64,000 nucleotides of DNA from VFZN01 sp963709325 (GCA_963709325.1 CAVPVV010000003.1:2356001-2420000); one strand, 5' to 3'. Positions 17,592 to 27,137 are shown, counted from the first letter of the stretch. Numbers and translations are program-made. Notes: generated by a model not told the origin, from the letters alone.

Positions 17592-17741
17592 ATGATTCGC
17601 AAGCTGAAGTCAGGCGAGTACCGCCTCTACTCGCGCAAGGTTGATCCACGCACCGGCCGCAGGCGCAACCTCGGCACGTTCAGCAGCCGGGCCGCGGCGG
17701 AGAAGCACGAGCGCGCGGTTCAGTTCTTCAAGCGGCACTAG
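17592..17741 (+). CDS. 49-residue basic protein, conserved-looking
   Basis: A short gene with an ideal AAGGAGGT ribosome site (17577-17584) 7 nt before the ATG. The protein reads like a small family I recognise in outline: KSGEYRLYSRKVDPRTGRRR, NLGTFSSRAAAEKHERAVQFFKRH. It is strongly basic with a beta-hairpin-like first half (resembling the AP2-like arm-binding module of integrases) and a terminal helix. A nucleic-acid-binding role is only inferred. It follows the Ala/Gly repeat gene closely and probably shares its transcript. Confidence 0.65.
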   Translation: MIRKLKSGEYRLYSRKVDPRTGRRRNLGTFSSRAAAEKHERAVQFFKRH

Positions 17742-17833
17742 CCACTTGCCAGGGGCTAGGAGCTAGGAGACGGGAGGCAGGAGACGGGAGATAGAAATGA
17801 AGTGAGGGCTGACTCCTACCCCCTGCCTCCTGG
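17742..17833. repeat. Purine-rich imperfect direct/inverted repeats between convergent genes
   Basis: The stretch contains short direct repeats (CTAGGAGCTAGGAG, then GAGACGGGAGGCAGGAGACGGGAG) and ends with the opposite-sense TCCTACCCCCTGCCTCCTGG, so the two sides can fold as an imperfect hairpin. It lies exactly between two convergent genes and may serve as a terminator, or be a decayed intergenic repeat. Confidence 0.45.
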
Positions 17834-20026
17834 CTAGAACCGCTTCAAATACGACACCTTCAGGAACAGGCCGCGATTAACGACCAGATAGCGCTCGCCA
17901 TCCTCCACCGGCACGAGTTGCCCGTTCGCAGTGGCCCGCCGCTCGGACAACGAGCCGTAGCCGATGTGAAACACCGTGCCCGGCACAAGTTCGTACGAGG
18001 CGAGGAAGTCGCTGAGAAAGCGGCGCTCCGAGCTGTCGTATTGCGCCTGATAGCGCGCGAGGAAGTGCTTGTTGAACTGGTAGGTGGTTTTTGAGTTGAT
18101 GATCTGCACGTTATAAACGCGGGCACCGGTGGACCGGCGGTCGAAGCGCACCGTGTCCACGTTCAGATTCTCGCTGAGGTGCTGGTTCGGCTGGAGCGTG
18201 AAGCCCCCGAACACGCTGTTCGACCACCCCTGGAACGGGTCCTCGTCGTCGTAATAAATCGCCGGGCCGCGGCCGTTTCCTGCGTAGACATCCAGCCAGC
18301 GAACGATCTGCATTGTGCCGAAGAAGAAGAGGTGGTTGCCGACCTCGTAGCGTTGACCGTGCCAGGCCTCGTGGCCCTGCGCATGGGCGAGCTCGAAGAA
18401 GCCCTGCCGCGTGACGTTGAAGCGGATGCCGGTGTTCGCGAAGTCCTCGCCGTTTCCCTGGATCTCGTCGTGCCCGCCTTTCGCGAACACGAACGGGTGC
18501 ACGCGCTGCAGCCAGGCCGCAGCCGGATAGAAGTTGACTTCGCTGAACACCGTCACCGCCGAAAAACCCGCGCGGTTGTAGAACGCCGTGTCCATCTGGA
18601 AATCGCGATCGTAGTGCTCGGCCTGGCTCGACACCTGGAACCGCCTGGTCTCGTAGCGATACGACGCCTGCATCGCGTTGCCGCTCGCGTCGTCGCCGTC
18701 AACGCTCGTGCGCGATGACAGGAACGTCGCCGACACCAGCTGCGCGGACGAGGGCCGCACCGACACGTCGCCACCGGCGACCTGGTTGTGGCGGCCGGCA
18801 TGAAGCGTGTCCGTGAAGATCGCGCCGAGATAGTCCGATCGCCGCAGCGCGTAGGTAGTGCGGCCAATGGTGAAGAGCTTGTCGCGGGTCGAGAAGATGT
18901 CTCCCCTGTCGCCGACGTCCTCCGGATGATCGTCCTGGGAATTCAACACGCCGAACGTCGTCTTCCCCACGGTGCCGGTCAGCTTGCTGCCCCAGTTCGG
19001 ATCGACGATGCGCCGGGTGTGAACGGCGGTGCGCATGTTGCTGTCGAAACCGGTGCCGGCGATGTTGAACAGGCCCATGCCCTCCATGAAGAACGGCCGC
19101 TTTTCCGAGTAGTACACCGGGAAGCGCTGGTTGACTTCCACCTGGTACGCGTCGCTCTCCACCTGGCTGAAGTCCGGATTGACCGTCCCGTCGAGCGTGA
19201 CGCTGGACGTGACGCCGAGCTTGCCGTTGATGCCGACATTGGCCCTGTCCAGCACGCCCTCCCACTCATCGGCGGTCGCGCGGGCTTGATTCACGCTGTA
19301 GGTGAGACTCGGCAGCAGCTCCATCAACCGTCGCGGCTTGAGATTGGCGAACAGCAGGTGGGCTGGCCGGTCGAACACCCATTGACCGGGAAGCATCTCG
19401 GGCCACGAGTAGGACATGCCGGCGCGGCTGACCTTTCGGAAGAAGACCAGGCCCATGCGCACCCGGTCGCTGCCCGAGAAACGCAGCGTCTGCAGCGGAA
19501 TCTGCACCTCCACGACATAACCGTCGTCGGTGACCTTGGCCGCGCTGTACCAGACGAAGTCGGCGTCGAACTGCTCGCCGGACGAGGCGGTGTTGAGCGC
19601 GTCCATCTGGCTGGCGCTGGGATTCGAGAACAGGTGATATGCAGTCTGGCCGGTACCGTTCGAATCCAGGCTGATCGCGATCCAGTCGTCGCTGAACGCG
19701 TTGTCTCGCTTGGTGACGTTGGTCTTGATGCGGGCCGGCTCGGGATCGAAGCAGTGGAAGGCGAAGTAGATGTTGCGGTCGTCGTAGGCGATGCGGACTT
19801 CGGTGCGGAAGTCGGCAGGCATCCTGTCGCCGCGGACCGGCTGGTACGACACCCATCCGTCAGGCGGAATCGCGAGCGGCGCACGCTCCCACACCGCGTC
19901 GTCCAGGACGCCATCGATCCGTGGCGGCTGCGAGGCGCGCTCCACTGTGAAGTCGGTGTTGCCCTGCGCGCGAGCGAGGGCGGGGAGCAGCATGCCCAGC
20001 ATCGCAAGGAGCCGAACGGTCTTCAT
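17834..20026 (-). CDS. DUF5916 outer-membrane protein with N-terminal CBM9-like domain
   Basis: 730 residues. Signal peptide at 1-20 (ending ARAQ). The CBM9-like N-terminal domain shows PPRIDGVLDDAVWERA (35-50), RIAYDDRNIYFAFHCFD and DDWIAISLDSNGTGQ. The DUF5916 beta-barrel part follows with NPDFSQVESDAYQVEVN, RFPVYYSEKRPFFMEGMGLF and many alternating aromatic strands, ending in a C-terminal Phe (YLKRF), the usual outer-membrane sorting signal. Common in Bacteroidota and Acidobacteriota; the role is unknown, perhaps binding or passage of a carbohydrate. It appears complete. No partner receptor such as SusC is nearby. Confidence 0.9.
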   Translation of the reverse strand: MKTVRLLAMLGMLLPALARAQGNTDFTVERASQPPRIDGVLDDAVWERAPLAIPPDGWVSYQPVRGDRMPADFRTEVRIAYDDRNIYFAFHCFDPEPARIKTNVTKRDNAFSDDWIAISLDSNGTGQTAYHLFSNPSASQMDALNTASSGEQFDADFVWYSAAKVTDDGYVVEVQIPLQTLRFSGSDRVRMGLVFFRKVSRAGMSYSWPEMLPGQWVFDRPAHLLFANLKPRRLMELLPSLTYSVNQARATADEWEGVLDRANVGINGKLGVTSSVTLDGTVNPDFSQVESDAYQVEVNQRFPVYYSEKRPFFMEGMGLFNIAGTGFDSNMRTAVHTRRIVDPNWGSKLTGTVGKTTFGVLNSQDDHPEDVGDRGDIFSTRDKLFTIGRTTYALRRSDYLGAIFTDTLHAGRHNQVAGGDVSVRPSSAQLVSATFLSSRTSVDGDDASGNAMQASYRYETRRFQVSSQAEHYDRDFQMDTAFYNRAGFSAVTVFSEVNFYPAAAWLQRVHPFVFAKGGHDEIQGNGEDFANTGIRFNVTRQGFFELAHAQGHEAWHGQRYEVGNHLFFFGTMQIVRWLDVYAGNGRGPAIYYDDEDPFQGWSNSVFGGFTLQPNQHLSENLNVDTVRFDRRSTGARVYNVQIINSKTTYQFNKHFLARYQAQYDSSERRFLSDFLASYELVPGTVFHIGYGSLSERRATANGQLVPVEDGERYLVVNRGLFLKVSYLKRF

Positions 20027-20147
20027 TGCGGGGACTAGCCCGTGAGCCTACTCCCTTTCCGCCGGGTTCAGGATTCACTCATCCCACCGATCAGCTGCGG
20101 CGCAGAGGGAGCGCTCGGCAACGCCGTATCATGGGCGCAGACGCACG

Positions 20148-21944
20148 ATGCGCAGCTTCCCGTCTCGTCTCCGCCAGGCCTTCAAGCGCCGCTTGCTCAT
20201 GCTGTCGGCGCCGGTAGTGCTGTGGATTGCCGTCGGGTTGGCAAGCCCAGGAACGGGCACATCGGATCGGACCGTCACGCTGTCCCTCGTCGGCACGACC
20301 GACTTGCACGGGCAGGTCTTCTCCGCGAATGGGCGCGGAGGCGTGGCGCTGCTCGGCGGGTATCTCGAGAACCTCCGCGCGGCGCGCGCCGCTGACGGGG
20401 GGGCCGTCCTGCTGTTCGACTCGGGCGACACGTTCCTCGACGGCATCGAGTCGAACCTCTCCGAAGGCGCCATCGTCGTCGATGCCTACAACGCGCTCGG
20501 TTACACCGCCGCGGCAATTGGCAATCACGACTTCGAGTTCGGGGCCGTGGACGCGAAGAGGTTCGAGCCGCGTGCGGACCGGCGCGGAGCGCTCAAGGAA
20601 CGCGCTGCCCAGGCCCGCTTCCCGCTGCTCGCCGCAAACCTGTTGGAGAACGGCCGGCCGGTGGACTGGCCTAACGTCAAGCGCTCGACGATGGTCGATG
20701 CCGCGGGCGTGAAGGTCGGCGTCATCGGCGTGATGACGCGAGACGCGCTCTCGATGACACTGGCGTCCAACGTCCTCGGCCTGCAGGTGACCGGGCTGGC
20801 TGACGCCGTCAGGACCGAGGCCACTCGGCTTCGCGCGGACGGGGCAGCGCTCGTGGTCGTGGCCGCGCACGCGGGTGGATACTGCGGCGCGTTCGACCGG
20901 CCCGCCGACCTCGGCTCGTGCGACGACTCGAGCGAGGTCTTCGACGTCGCGCGGGCGCTGCCACCTGGACTCGTCGACGTCATCTTCGCCGGGCATACCC
21001 ACCAGGCGATCGCGCATGAGGTGAACGGCATCGCCATCGTCCAGGCGTACTCGTGGGGGCGAGCGTTCAGTCGAGTGGACGTGACGATGAACCGCGCTGC
21101 CGCGTCCGAGGGGCGGGGCGCCGCCGCGCACGTGATTGGAGAGCGGATCTTCCCGCCGCTCGACGTTTGCGCCCACGAGACTGTCGCGGGCGGATGCGCA
21201 GCAAGCGAGACGGCCGGTGTCCAGGCGAAATACGAAGGGCGTCCGGTGATCGCCAGCGCCGCGGTAGACGCCGCGATGGCGCCGGGGCTGGCGCGCGTCC
21301 GCGAACTGCAGTCCACACGTCTGGGTCCGGTGCTGGAGACGCCGCTCCCGAGAGGCAGCGGCACCGAGGAGTCGGCGCTCGCCAACCTGTTTGCCGACGC
21401 GATTCGCGAGCTTTCGCCGGCCGCGGACGTGGCCATCGGCCAGGCCAGCGGGCCCGGTGGGCTTCGCACGGATCTGCCCGCCGGACCGGCCACGCTTGGC
21501 GCGCTCTACGACACCTTCCCGTTCGACAATCTCGTGGTGCGCCGGACGTTGACCGGCGCGGAACTTCGTCAGGTGCTCACCGCGCAGCTCCGCCGCCCGC
21601 GCTGGGGCGGCCGCGCGTTTGGCGTTTCGGGACTGCACGTGCGCCTCGCGTGCAGCGGGAGCAGCTACGACGTGGCAGTAGAGCGAGCCGACGGCCGACC
21701 CATTCGCGATGAGGACGTGCTCATCGTCGCCATGTCCGACTTCCTCGCTACGCGAACCGTCAACTCGATCGCGCCGGAGTCTGACAGCTCACATGCCGGC
21801 GAAGCCCCGGTGCAGATGGTGGACGCCGTCGCCGACTGGCTGCGCGCACGCGGCGGACGCCTCAGCGCCAGGCAGTTCACCGACCCGTCACGGCCTCGCT
21901 GGACCCGCACGCCGCAAGCGGCCGCCGGCTGCCCGGCCGACTGA
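20148..21944 (+). CDS. Exported 5'-nucleotidase/2',3'-cyclic phosphodiesterase (UshA-like)
   Basis: 598 residues. Signal anchor/peptide at about 15-34. The metallophosphatase N-terminal domain has the full metal motif set: TTDLHG (50-55), DSGDTF, GNHDFEFG, VVAAHAGG and FAGHTHQA. The C-terminal 5'-nucleotidase domain is present (about 400-580), with TLGALYDTFPFDNLVV and RTLTGAELRQVLTAQL. It should hydrolyse extracellular nucleotides to nucleosides and phosphate in the periplasm. The start ATG follows a -10-like TATCAT at 20127-20132. It is divergent from the DUF5916 gene. Confidence 0.9.
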   Translation: MRSFPSRLRQAFKRRLLMLSAPVVLWIAVGLASPGTGTSDRTVTLSLVGTTDLHGQVFSANGRGGVALLGGYLENLRAARAADGGAVLLFDSGDTFLDGIESNLSEGAIVVDAYNALGYTAAAIGNHDFEFGAVDAKRFEPRADRRGALKERAAQARFPLLAANLLENGRPVDWPNVKRSTMVDAAGVKVGVIGVMTRDALSMTLASNVLGLQVTGLADAVRTEATRLRADGAALVVVAAHAGGYCGAFDRPADLGSCDDSSEVFDVARALPPGLVDVIFAGHTHQAIAHEVNGIAIVQAYSWGRAFSRVDVTMNRAAASEGRGAAAHVIGERIFPPLDVCAHETVAGGCAASETAGVQAKYEGRPVIASAAVDAAMAPGLARVRELQSTRLGPVLETPLPRGSGTEESALANLFADAIRELSPAADVAIGQASGPGGLRTDLPAGPATLGALYDTFPFDNLVVRRTLTGAELRQVLTAQLRRPRWGGRAFGVSGLHVRLACSGSSYDVAVERADGRPIRDEDVLIVAMSDFLATRTVNSIAPESDSSHAGEAPVQMVDAVADWLRARGGRLSARQFTDPSRPRWTRTPQAAAGCPAD

Positions 21945-22115
21945 CCTGGTCCGCCCCGCGGAGCTGTGCAGTCCTCGGGCCCGAGCGCCATCGGGCCAGA
22001 TTCTGCCACGGAGCTTCGCAGCGTGGGGCGACGCGCAATCCTTGCGACGCTGGAACCGGATGGAAACGTGGCTCAGCGTTTGCCGCACGCCTCATCGCCT
22101 CTCCTTGCCACGAGC

Positions 22116-22844
22116 TTATGGGGCCAACCAGACTTCCAGGCCGTTGAAGAGCGTGATGATCATCACCTCGAGGCCGATGAAGATGAGAAGCGCCCTCATC
22201 GCGCCTCGCACGGCCCGGGTGAATGCAGCCATCCAGCTGATCGTCAATTGCGCACGAAACAGCCTTGTTTCAGCGTATGCGACCCAGAACCAGAAAGATA
22301 GCCAGGATCCTGTCGTGACTATCGTCCAAGTCCCAGCGGGGATAGCGTCGTCATATCGGAGCGTAGCGGTGACGGCTGGCAGCAGCACGACGAAGGCGGG
22401 CGTCAGGAGATAGCACTGTGTCAGGAAGGGCCCCCGCAATGTGGTCCGTTTCACCGGGCTTGCGGAAGCCGATAGAGCAGTCAAGGAGAACCCCAACGGC
22501 AGTGCAACAGCCACAGCTGTGACGACGAGAAACCGTTGCTCCCAACCCGCACCACTCAGCGCCACCCATTCGCTTTCGCTGGAGACCCGGCTTCCCGGTA
22601 GTGTCGCCAGGAGTTGCAGGAGATACAGGTAAGGCACGACGCCGATCAGCGCCCACAGAAGCGCTGGAGAGGTGTAGGCGTCAAATCGATCCGGAAGTTC
22701 CTTCGACAGCTCCTCACGGACGTATCGGTACGCCCACTCCGGTTCGGCAACCACGCGCACCAGCGTCTTGGGCACTTGGCTTACCAGAACAACGATTTGG
22801 TAGACGAGGTCGTCAACGGTCTGCAGTAGCTGAGGGACTGTCAC
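22116..22844 (-). CDS. Multi-spanning membrane protein of unknown function
   Basis: 242 residues with four or five hydrophobic segments (about 62-82, 105-125, 140-160, 172-192 and 215-240) after a soluble N-terminus. A YIP1-like arrangement is possible but no diagnostic motif is seen. By eye the DNA is less GC-rich than its neighbours, and the codon use is less biased, which could mean later acquisition. Lies 22 bp upstream of the alpha/beta hydrolase gene on the same strand only in genome order (the hydrolase is upstream in transcription). Confidence 0.65.
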   Translation of the reverse strand: MTVPQLLQTVDDLVYQIVVLVSQVPKTLVRVVAEPEWAYRYVREELSKELPDRFDAYTSPALLWALIGVVPYLYLLQLLATLPGSRVSSESEWVALSGAGWEQRFLVVTAVAVALPLGFSLTALSASASPVKRTTLRGPFLTQCYLLTPAFVVLLPAVTATLRYDDAIPAGTWTIVTTGSWLSFWFWVAYAETRLFRAQLTISWMAAFTRAVRGAMRALLIFIGLEVMIITLFNGLEVWLAP

Positions 22845-22866
22845 ACTAGCTCATCCCCGCTGATCG

Positions 22867-23787
22867 TTACTGGCGACTGTGGCGCCGCCCGGCGTCCGGC
22901 GGCTGCTCTGTTCGCGGCAGCCGGTGCGAGGCAATGAGCTCACGGGCCGCCGCGAGGAACTCGGGACGGCGCATGGCGCCGTTGGGCCCGCCATGCGTGG
23001 CGCCGTCGATCACGAGGAGCTTCATGCTCGGCCGAAGTGCCTGCATCTCCTTGAAGTCCGCGAGGTAACCATCGAGGCTGCCGACGATGGCCACCGTGGG
23101 GACGGTGATGGCCTTCACCTGCTCGGTCGTGACCGCAAGGTCCTTGAAGCCGCGGTGCAGCGCTGCGAGCGCGAAGCGATCCTGGTTCGGATCGGCCATG
23201 CACGCTTTGGATGCCGCCTGGAAATCGGCGTCGCGCGGCGGCGGCTGGCCCACCGCGGCCAGACGGGTCATCTGAGTCCGGCTCACGCAGTCGCGCTCTT
23301 TCTCGGCCGCCTCGCGCTCGATCCGTTCGGCTTCGGCCGGCGTGAACTTGAACCGGCCCGTCGAGCCGCCCATCGTCAGCGTGATGAACCTCGATGGATG
23401 GGTCGTGACGAGCTTCCCGAGGATCGATGCGCCCATCGAGTAGCCGACGAAGTGCCCGCGCTGGAGCCCCAGATGATCCAGCAGGCGAATCGCATCGAGC
23501 CCCATCTGCTGGCCGTAGGCCGCGACCTCGTGCGGCTTGCCGCTTTTTCCGTGCCCGCGCGCATCGAACGCGATCACCCGATAGTCGCGCTCGAGACTGG
23601 CGACGATGCCGGCATCGATCCACGACTGGAGCGATCCGCCGTTGCCGTGCAGCAGCACGACCGGCTCACCCTTGCCGCGGTCGATGTAGCGGATGCGCAC
23701 GCCGTTCGAATCGAAGTACTGATCCTGCGCAAGGGCGGGGCCGGCGCCGAGCACGAGGACGGCTGCCAGGAGGACGGCTCGCGTCAT
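22867..23787 (-). CDS. Exported alpha/beta hydrolase
   Basis: 306 residues with a signal peptide (1-20, GAGPALAQ). The alpha/beta-hydrolase fold is clear: VVLLHGNGGSLQSW oxyanion region (about 43-56), DARGHGKSGKP, nucleophile elbow GYSMGA (Ser about 117), an Asp in VGSLDGYL and the His in DGATHGGPNGA. It resembles haloperoxidase/esterase-type hydrolases; substrate unknown. It lies 22 bp upstream of the membrane-protein gene and may be co-transcribed with it. Divergent from the kinase gene at 23908. Confidence 0.88.
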   Translation of the reverse strand: MTRAVLLAAVLVLGAGPALAQDQYFDSNGVRIRYIDRGKGEPVVLLHGNGGSLQSWIDAGIVASLERDYRVIAFDARGHGKSGKPHEVAAYGQQMGLDAIRLLDHLGLQRGHFVGYSMGASILGKLVTTHPSRFITLTMGGSTGRFKFTPAEAERIEREAAEKERDCVSRTQMTRLAAVGQPPPRDADFQAASKACMADPNQDRFALAALHRGFKDLAVTTEQVKAITVPTVAIVGSLDGYLADFKEMQALRPSMKLLVIDGATHGGPNGAMRRPEFLAAARELIASHRLPRTEQPPDAGRRHSRQ

Positions 23788-23891
23788 GACCTCACCTCCG
23801 GGGAAAACGGCGGCTCAGTCTACACCTGCCGCGAGCAAACGGACCATGGGTGCGCGCCCCTTTCCACTTGGCCCGGCCCAGCTCGACACCC

Positions 23892-23897
23892 TAGAAT
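23892..23897 (+). promoter_or_regulatory. -10 box TAGAAT close to the kinase start codon
   Basis: TAGAAT ends 10 nt before the ATG at 23908 and no ribosome site is visible between them, so the mRNA leader would be only a few nucleotides long. Confidence 0.45.
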
Positions 23898-23907
23898 TTC
23901 GCTCCAC

Positions 23908-26466
23908 ATGCCCCTGTCCGCCGGCACGCGCCTCGGACCTTACGAAGTGCTCTCCGCACTCGGGGCCGGTGGCATGGGCGAGGTCTATCGGGCTCGCGAT
24001 TCGCGGCTGAACCGCGAGGTCGCCCTGAAGGTCCTGCCCGCGGATGTCGCGGCCGATCCGTTACGCCGCCAGCGTTTCGAAATCGAAGCCCGTGCCGTCG
24101 CTGCCCTGAGCCACCCGAACATCGTCTCGGTCTACGACGTCGGCGACGGCTACATCGTCAGCGAGCTCGTGGAGGGTGAGCCGCTCGGCCGTGCGCGATT
24201 CGGACTGCGCCGGACGCTCGACATCGCGGCGCAGATCGCCAGCGGCCTCGCGGCGGCCCACGCGGCGGGGATCGTGCACCGCGACCTGAAACCGGACAAC
24301 GTTCTGGTGAGCGGCGACGGACGCGCGAAGATTCTCGACTTCGGGCTGGCGCGCATCAGGCAGCCGCCCTCGGGATCCCTGGATGCGACGGCCCCCGCGG
24401 CTCTTACACAGGCGGGCGCCGTGATGGGCACCGTCGGATACATGTCACCGGAGCAGGTGCGGGGGGCGGAGGCCGACCATCGCAGCGACATCTTCAGCTT
24501 CGGCGTGATGCTCCACGAGATGCTGGGCGGCGCACCGCCGTTCCGGGGCGAGACCGCCGTGGACACCATGCAGGCGATCCTGCGGGCCGAGGCGCCGGAA
24601 CTGCCGCCCACCGTTCCAGGCGGCCTGCGCGACATCGTGTCGCACTGCCTCGAGAAGGATCCGGCCCACCGGTTCCAGTCGGCGGGCGACCTGGGCTTTG
24701 CGCTGCGAGCGCTGGCCCAGGGCGACAGCTCCAGCGGTTCCGCGCCAGCCGTGGCGTCCCCGGCTCCGCCGGCGCCGCGCACCCGCGCGTGGCTGGCGGG
24801 GGGTGTGGCTCTGCTCGCCATCGCCACCACCGCCCTCATCACCCGGGAACTCACGCGCGCGCCAACCCCCACAACGTGGTCCGCCGAACAGCTGGGGGGG
24901 CCGGCAGTCGCGTTCCACCCGCGTCGTTCGCCGGATGGCCGGCTCTTGGCGTTCCAGGCGATGGTGGACGGGGCGACGCAGGTGGGCGTGATGGATCCTG
25001 AATCCGGCAATTGGAACGTGTTGACCAGTCGCCGCGATCTGGGAATCGTCGAGTATTTGTGCTGGTCACCAGATGGCAGCACGATCTACTTCAACCGGAC
25101 CCTAGATGTGCCCATGGGCGTCTTCAGCGTGCCGTTCCTCGGCGGCGAAGAACGCCTGGTGATCGAGAACGCGGCGCATCCGGCGGCGCTCCCCGACGGA
25201 TCCCTGCTCGTCGCGCGCCGAAACGACGAAGGTCGCACGCAGTTGACCCGCGTCTGGCCGGACACCGGGCGGATGCAGGGGCTGCCGGTGGATGTGACCT
25301 TCGACCCGGGTTTCCGACCGTGGATCCGCGTGTCCGCCGACGGCCGGCGAGTGGTGGTGGCCCTGGGCAGCATGTACGACACGCCCGGGAAACGGTCTCT
25401 GATCGAGGTCGATGTGGCGGCCGGGACGGCCCACCCAATCGAGGTGGAAGGCAACCCCGAGATCCGCGCCGTGGCGTTGTCCGCCGATGGCGCGTCGGCC
25501 ATCGCGGCCGTGCCCGCCAACGCCCTCACGCGCATCGTGCGCATTCCGCTCAATGGCCGCCGCGTGCCGGAGGATCTGTTCACGGTCACCGGCGATGTCT
25601 GGGACCTGGACGTCGCCGCTACGGGCACCGTGGACGTGAACGTGGCCGACCGGCCCGGGGAGGTCGTTCGTTTCGCGCCAAGCGGTGCCGAGATCACGAG
25701 CCTCGCTCGTTTTCCTCGAGCCATCCTCTCGAAGATGGCGGTGGCGCTGCCGGATGGGCGCGATGTGGTGGACGCGCGGGTCTCCGGGCGGATGCGCCTG
25801 ATGGTGATGGCGCAGGGCAAGAGACCAGAGCCGCTCCTGAAGACCCGGGAGGAGTCCGGCGCGCCGATGACGGCGGTTGCCGGCAACAGGATTGCGTTCG
25901 CCGTCGGACCGGAACCGCGCGAGACGATCGCCGTGGCAGACACCGCCACCGGCCGCATCCTGAGTCGAATCACGCCACAGCAAGGCGTCATCCAGACGAT
26001 GGCAGCCTCTGCTGATGGAGAGACGCTGTACTTCACGGCGAGTGGTTCGGTCTGGTCCGTGGCCACGGCGGGGGGAGACCCGCGCCGCATCTGTGCTGGT
26101 CTCTGGGTGCTCGTGCACCCCTCTGGCACCCTCGTGGTGGCCCGGAACGACGGCACGCAGGTGAGCCTGTTCGAGGTCTCGGCGGAGCACGGAACCGAGC
26201 GCGCCATCGCCGTGGATCCTGGCACCCGGTTCCAATCCATGGGCGGAGTCCGCGCCGACGGCCTGCTGGCGGCGTCGCTGATACCGGTCGACTCCTGGTT
26301 CATCCAACTCGGGCTCGTGGACCTAAGGTCGGGGCGCACCACCCGACTACCGAGTGACGGGGTCAGCGAGGTGGTATCGGCGCAGTGGACGCGCGATGGG
26401 CAGATCCTCGCGCTCAAGCAGGGCATGGACGCCACGATCTGGACGTTCACGCCGGAGATTCGATAG
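23908..26466 (+). CDS. Ser/Thr protein kinase with WD40-like (TolB) periplasmic propeller
   Basis: 852 residues from ATG 23908 (MPLSAGTRLGPYEVL); longer upstream readings are antisense to the hydrolase gene. Kinase motifs are complete: GAGGMGEVY (19-27), K41, HRDLKPDN (124-131), DFG (144-146), GYMSPEQ (177-183). A membrane helix at about 294-312 separates it from an extracytoplasmic propeller of TolB/WD40-like blades (SPDGSTIYFNR, SADGRRVVVALG, SADGETLYFT). This receptor-kinase layout is typical of Acidobacteriota; the signal is unknown. It shares its architecture with the kinases at 37444-40116 and 54883-57555. Confidence 0.93.
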   Translation: MPLSAGTRLGPYEVLSALGAGGMGEVYRARDSRLNREVALKVLPADVAADPLRRQRFEIEARAVAALSHPNIVSVYDVGDGYIVSELVEGEPLGRARFGLRRTLDIAAQIASGLAAAHAAGIVHRDLKPDNVLVSGDGRAKILDFGLARIRQPPSGSLDATAPAALTQAGAVMGTVGYMSPEQVRGAEADHRSDIFSFGVMLHEMLGGAPPFRGETAVDTMQAILRAEAPELPPTVPGGLRDIVSHCLEKDPAHRFQSAGDLGFALRALAQGDSSSGSAPAVASPAPPAPRTRAWLAGGVALLAIATTALITRELTRAPTPTTWSAEQLGGPAVAFHPRRSPDGRLLAFQAMVDGATQVGVMDPESGNWNVLTSRRDLGIVEYLCWSPDGSTIYFNRTLDVPMGVFSVPFLGGEERLVIENAAHPAALPDGSLLVARRNDEGRTQLTRVWPDTGRMQGLPVDVTFDPGFRPWIRVSADGRRVVVALGSMYDTPGKRSLIEVDVAAGTAHPIEVEGNPEIRAVALSADGASAIAAVPANALTRIVRIPLNGRRVPEDLFTVTGDVWDLDVAATGTVDVNVADRPGEVVRFAPSGAEITSLARFPRAILSKMAVALPDGRDVVDARVSGRMRLMVMAQGKRPEPLLKTREESGAPMTAVAGNRIAFAVGPEPRETIAVADTATGRILSRITPQQGVIQTMAASADGETLYFTASGSVWSVATAGGDPRRICAGLWVLVHPSGTLVVARNDGTQVSLFEVSAEHGTERAIAVDPGTRFQSMGGVRADGLLAASLIPVDSWFIQLGLVDLRSGRTTRLPSDGVSEVVSAQWTRDGQILALKQGMDATIWTFTPEIR

Positions 26467-26531
26467 TCGCGCGCCTCGTGTGAGCCGATCGTTCCTGATT
26501 CGGCACATTGCTGAATCGGAGTCGATCAGTC

Positions 26532-27065
26532 ATGTGTGCGCTCTCGCGCCGCTCAACCTGCCTTAACGTCCTGACGGCGTTGTTCGTGCTCGCGCCAATC
26601 TCTACGACCGTAGCCTCCGCCCAGGACCGGCAGTCCCCGTCACTCGACTTCTCCGCAGGCTGGGTCGGCTTTGCCGACGATGGAATTGTCGGCGAAGGCA
26701 TGGTCGGCGGCGCGGGCCGGTTCTACCTGTCGCCGCGCATCGCCGTCGGCCCCGAGCTGCTCTACATCAGTGGCGAGAATCACAGCCACACGGAGCTGAC
26801 CGGGAATCTGACGTTCGACTTCATCGCGCCGACAGCTGGGCGTCCGCCCAGGGTCACACCGTTCCTGGTGGTGGGCGGCGGGATGTTTCAGACGCACGAA
26901 TCGTCCTTCGGCGATGACGTCACGCACACAGAGGGCGCGTACACGGCCGGCGGCGGCGTGCGCGCGGCTGTGGGCGACCGAGTAACGGTCGGCGTGGATG
27001 CGCGGATGGGCTGGGAGGCACACCTCAGAGTGAATGGAGTGGTCGGGGTGCGGCTCGGACGGTGA
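26532..27065 (+). CDS. Small outer-membrane beta-barrel-like protein
   Basis: 177 residues from ATG 26532 (MCALSRRSTCLNV); a TTG 24 nt earlier is less likely. Signal peptide to about residue 32 (TVASAQ). The mature part alternates polar and hydrophobic residues in beta-hairpin style (FSAGWVGFADDGIVGEGM, RFYLSPRIAVGPELLYISGE, TPFLVVGGGMFQTHE) and ends VNGVVGVRLGR. It looks like a small eight-stranded OmpA/OmpW-like barrel, without an assigned function. A frameshifted and internally deleted relative lies at 37200-37422. Confidence 0.75.
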   Translation: MCALSRRSTCLNVLTALFVLAPISTTVASAQDRQSPSLDFSAGWVGFADDGIVGEGMVGGAGRFYLSPRIAVGPELLYISGENHSHTELTGNLTFDFIAPTAGRPPRVTPFLVVGGGMFQTHESSFGDDVTHTEGAYTAGGGVRAAVGDRVTVGVDARMGWEAHLRVNGVVGVRLGR

Positions 27066-27072
27066 CCCTTGC

Positions 27073-27114
27073 GCCTTCTGCCTTCTGCCTTTTGCCTTCT
27101 GCCTTCTGCCTTCA
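27073..27114. repeat. Six tandem copies of a GCCTTCT heptamer
   Basis: Units begin at 27073, 27080, 27087, 27094, 27101 and 27108; the third is GCCTTTT and the last GCCTTCA. The array sits in the 72-bp gap between two convergent genes. Being a multiple of 7, each added unit would shift any reading frame through it. Confidence 0.9.
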
Positions 27115-27137
27115 GGTTGGCTCTCTCAGCAACCTGC

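Noticed and set aside
20091..21638. 515-codon minus-strand open frame
   Set aside because: Antisense to the 5'-nucleotidase, which has all its metal motifs on the plus strand.
25086..26450. 454-codon minus-strand open frame
   Set aside because: Antisense to the propeller part of the kinase at 23908.
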